A stretch of 9,016 nucleotides of DNA from Ktedonobacter sp. GTDB taxonomy: Bacteria; Chloroflexota; Ktedonobacteria; Ktedonobacterales; Ktedonobacteraceae. Below are positions 6,245 through 9,016 of the stretch, piece after piece. The position numbers and the translations under genes were made by a program. The stretch covers positions 1-9,016 of the forward strand of contig DMFQ01000040.1 of assembly GCA_003450555.1 (NCBI GenBank), read 5' to 3'. The notes beneath the pieces were generated by a model. It was not told the origin of the DNA and ran no database searches. It was given only the letters and a program-made list of their open reading frames with translations. Every line of letters starts with the position of its first letter. Position 1 is the first letter of the stretch.

Positions 6245-8176
6245 ATGAATTACTCACAGAAGCCTGATCAGAAGCACCAGGCAGCAGCTATACCACCGGG
6301 CGTTCTCTATCCTCAGCATGGCGCACCCCCTCCCTTGAATAATAATGGTGGGTCGCCGCCACAGCAAGGATTAACGCCGACTGGGCTGCTGCAACAGGGG
6401 AGCGAAAGCGACGATATGATCCTTTATCGCAGCGGGCGCTTCTCTGTGCATACGGCCAACCGTCCCGATCAGCGGCGGAATCCATTACGCAAGCGCTCGG
6501 GAAACACTAGTATATTCGGCGCCTCTTTCATCTCCCAGGTGCGCTGGGTTACGGCTGAAAAGCAGCGTATTACCGAGGCTGAAACGCGCCTCCTGCCCGG
6601 TATCGAGTCGATCAATCCAGTGCTGGCAAAGGCTATTCCTTTCCCTTTGATCCTGGAGGCCCTCGTCGTGCTGATTGGCCTTGTCATCGCAATGGCAGCG
6701 CACGCCCTTAACATGTTCAGCTATCCGCTCTATGGGCAAGATGAAGGCAACCTGATGTCGAACGCCTGGGCCATCCTGCACGGAATGTTGCAACCATACC
6801 CTTACATCTACGAGCAGCCCCCACTTGGATGGATACAGATTGCCGCGTGGGTACAACTCAGCGGAGGGTTCTTTACCTTCGGAAACGCTCTCAATAGCGG
6901 GCGCGTGCTGATGCTTCTCTTCGCGGCTGCCAGTTCTCTGCTGGTCTACCTGATCGCCAATCGTTTGAGCGGCAGCCGCAGCACCGGACTCCTCGCGCTG
7001 ATCATTTTTTCGCTCTCACCGCTGAGCATCATTTACCAACGCCAGGTTCTACTCGATAACATTGGGACCTTCTGGCTGCTACTCTCACTCTACCTGTTGG
7101 TGGCCGGTGATAGCCGCCTGCGTAACACCGTGTTTGCTGCTGTAGCGCTGGCTATCGCCATTCTCTCAAGGGAGAGTTTCATCCTCTTCCTGCCCGCCCT
7201 GCTCTACGCGGTCTGGTTGCACTCGACCACCTTTCAACGCAAGTTCGCGCTGGTCGTCTTCGCCTATATTACCCTTTCGCTCGCTTCATTCTTCGTCCTG
7301 CTGGCGCTTTTAAAAGGTGAATTGCTGCCAACGGGCATGCTGCCCGGGGACAATCATGTGCATCCAAGCTTGCTTAGCACACTGCTTGCACAAATAACTC
7401 AGCCAGCGCAAGATGCCAATCTCTCGCTGAGCTGGGCCACCTGGACCAGCATCGACAGCCCCTTCATGTACGCCAGCATGGCAGCTCTCGTGATCAACCT
7501 TGTGATGGGTTGGAAGAATCGCCTGCAATGGATACTCGCATTCCTTGCTATAAGCTACTGGCTCTTCCTGCTGCATGGTGGCACGGTCTACCCCTTTTAC
7601 ATTGTGCCGCTCTTGCCGTTGATGGCGTTGAATATCGCGGTAGCGCTCAATGCTCCTCTAAAATGGCTGACAAAGCTGAAGGGATTCGATCTCGCGCGCG
7701 CACTCCTGCTCTTTATGATTATTGGGGCGCTCGTTCCCTACAATTTGCAGTTCGCCGCTCCCTCCTTCTCGCTCCATCCGGTGACAGCTCAGACCAATGC
7801 GCTGTTCTGGATACGCGACAATGTGCCGCACAATGCCGTGGTGATCACCGATAGCACATTCTACACGGACCTGCACCAGGCAGGAGGCGAGGGAGTTGCC
7901 AATGGTGCGACCTATCCCAATGCACATATATACTGGAACGTCGCCCTTGACCCGCAGGTCCATGGCAGCCTGCTGCATGAAAACTGGGATGCGATTGATT
8001 ATATCGTGGTTGACGCGAGAATGCTGCGCGAAATCAAAACGCTCGACGGATCGATGTTACTACTGAACCGCGCACTCCACCATGCCATCCTGCGCGTTGA
8101 GTTCCGTTCGGACAACGGCGGTCAATCAGAAGTAATACAAGTCTACCAGGTCATTCATACGACCAGCACAACCTAA
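6245..8176 (+). CDS. GT-C membrane glycosyltransferase, PMT/ArnT (GT39/GT83)-like
   Basis: The 643-residue polytopic protein is likely to transfer a sugar from a polyprenyl-phosphate carrier on the outer face of the membrane. After an unusual 130-residue cytoplasmic tail rich in Pro, Gln and Asn, the first helix (about 134-156) leads into the first outer loop with YGQDEGN, where D166-E167 is the expected catalytic acidic pair. YEQPPLGW (189-196) matches the H/QPPL loop motif of PMT/ArnT enzymes. About ten further hydrophobic segments follow to residue 500, including SRESF (308-312) and YPFYIVPLLP (449-458). The last 140 residues form a soluble outer domain (FWIRDNVPHNAVVITDS resembles the C-terminal part of this family). 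It sits between the GT2 synthase and the GH5 gene with 6 and 21 bp gaps. It may decorate the polymer, but protein glycosylation is an alternative. Confidence 0.8.
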   Translation: MNYSQKPDQKHQAAAIPPGVLYPQHGAPPPLNNNGGSPPQQGLTPTGLLQQGSESDDMILYRSGRFSVHTANRPDQRRNPLRKRSGNTSIFGASFISQVRWVTAEKQRITEAETRLLPGIESINPVLAKAIPFPLILEALVVLIGLVIAMAAHALNMFSYPLYGQDEGNLMSNAWAILHGMLQPYPYIYEQPPLGWIQIAAWVQLSGGFFTFGNALNSGRVLMLLFAAASSLLVYLIANRLSGSRSTGLLALIIFSLSPLSIIYQRQVLLDNIGTFWLLLSLYLLVAGDSRLRNTVFAAVALAIAILSRESFILFLPALLYAVWLHSTTFQRKFALVVFAYITLSLASFFVLLALLKGELLPTGMLPGDNHVHPSLLSTLLAQITQPAQDANLSLSWATWTSIDSPFMYASMAALVINLVMGWKNRLQWILAFLAISYWLFLLHGGTVYPFYIVPLLPLMALNIAVALNAPLKWLTKLKGFDLARALLLFMIIGALVPYNLQFAAPSFSLHPVTAQTNALFWIRDNVPHNAVVITDSTFYTDLHQAGGEGVANGATYPNAHIYWNVALDPQVHGSLLHENWDAIDYIVVDARMLREIKTLDGSMLLLNRALHHAILRVEFRSDNGGQSEVIQVYQVIHTTSTT

Positions 8177-9016
<840 letters not shown>

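Overview
The window looks like a chromosomal segment of a soil-type, multicellular Gram-positive-like bacterium, most plausibly a Ktedonobacteria-like member of the Chloroflexota. This is an inference from the gene style: a serine/threonine-kinase-like domain joined by a proline-rich linker and one membrane segment to a seven-repeat WD40 propeller, next to exopolysaccharide-type membrane glycosyltransferases. No rRNA or marker gene is present to prove it.

Layout. Positions 1-80 hold a strong 58-base imperfect palindrome. A minus-strand gene (81-659) encodes an HD-domain phosphohydrolase resembling 5'-deoxynucleotidases. A 283-bp divergent intergenic region (660-942) carries a consensus TATAAT for the minus-strand gene, a small palindrome and a further copy of the 10-bp arm seen at position 1. 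From 943 onwards everything reads on the plus strand: a kinase-like/WD40 membrane protein (943-3162), then after a 102-bp gap a tight set of four genes separated by only 16, 6 and 21 bp. These are a membrane-anchored clan GH-A glycoside hydrolase (3265-4914), a processive-type family 2 glycosyltransferase (4931-6238), a polytopic GT-C (PMT/ArnT-like) glycosyltransferase (6245-8176), and a membrane-anchored GH5 cellulase-type hydrolase (8198 to beyond the window end) broken by a single-base frameshift.

How they may work together. The GT2 protein has all motifs of a polymerising synthase (EDD, DAED, TED, QRTRW). The GT-C protein would transfer sugars from a lipid carrier on the outer face of the membrane. 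The two hydrolases, both with an N-terminal membrane anchor facing outwards, would trim or release the polymer. This is the logic of a cellulose-like or other beta-glycan exopolysaccharide locus without the usual Bcs partners. The upstream kinase-like protein has lost both catalytic aspartates (HRD to HKN, DFG to NFS), so it is probably a pseudokinase whose WD40 propeller may sit outside the membrane. It could be a sensor or scaffold for the system; that link rests on position only.
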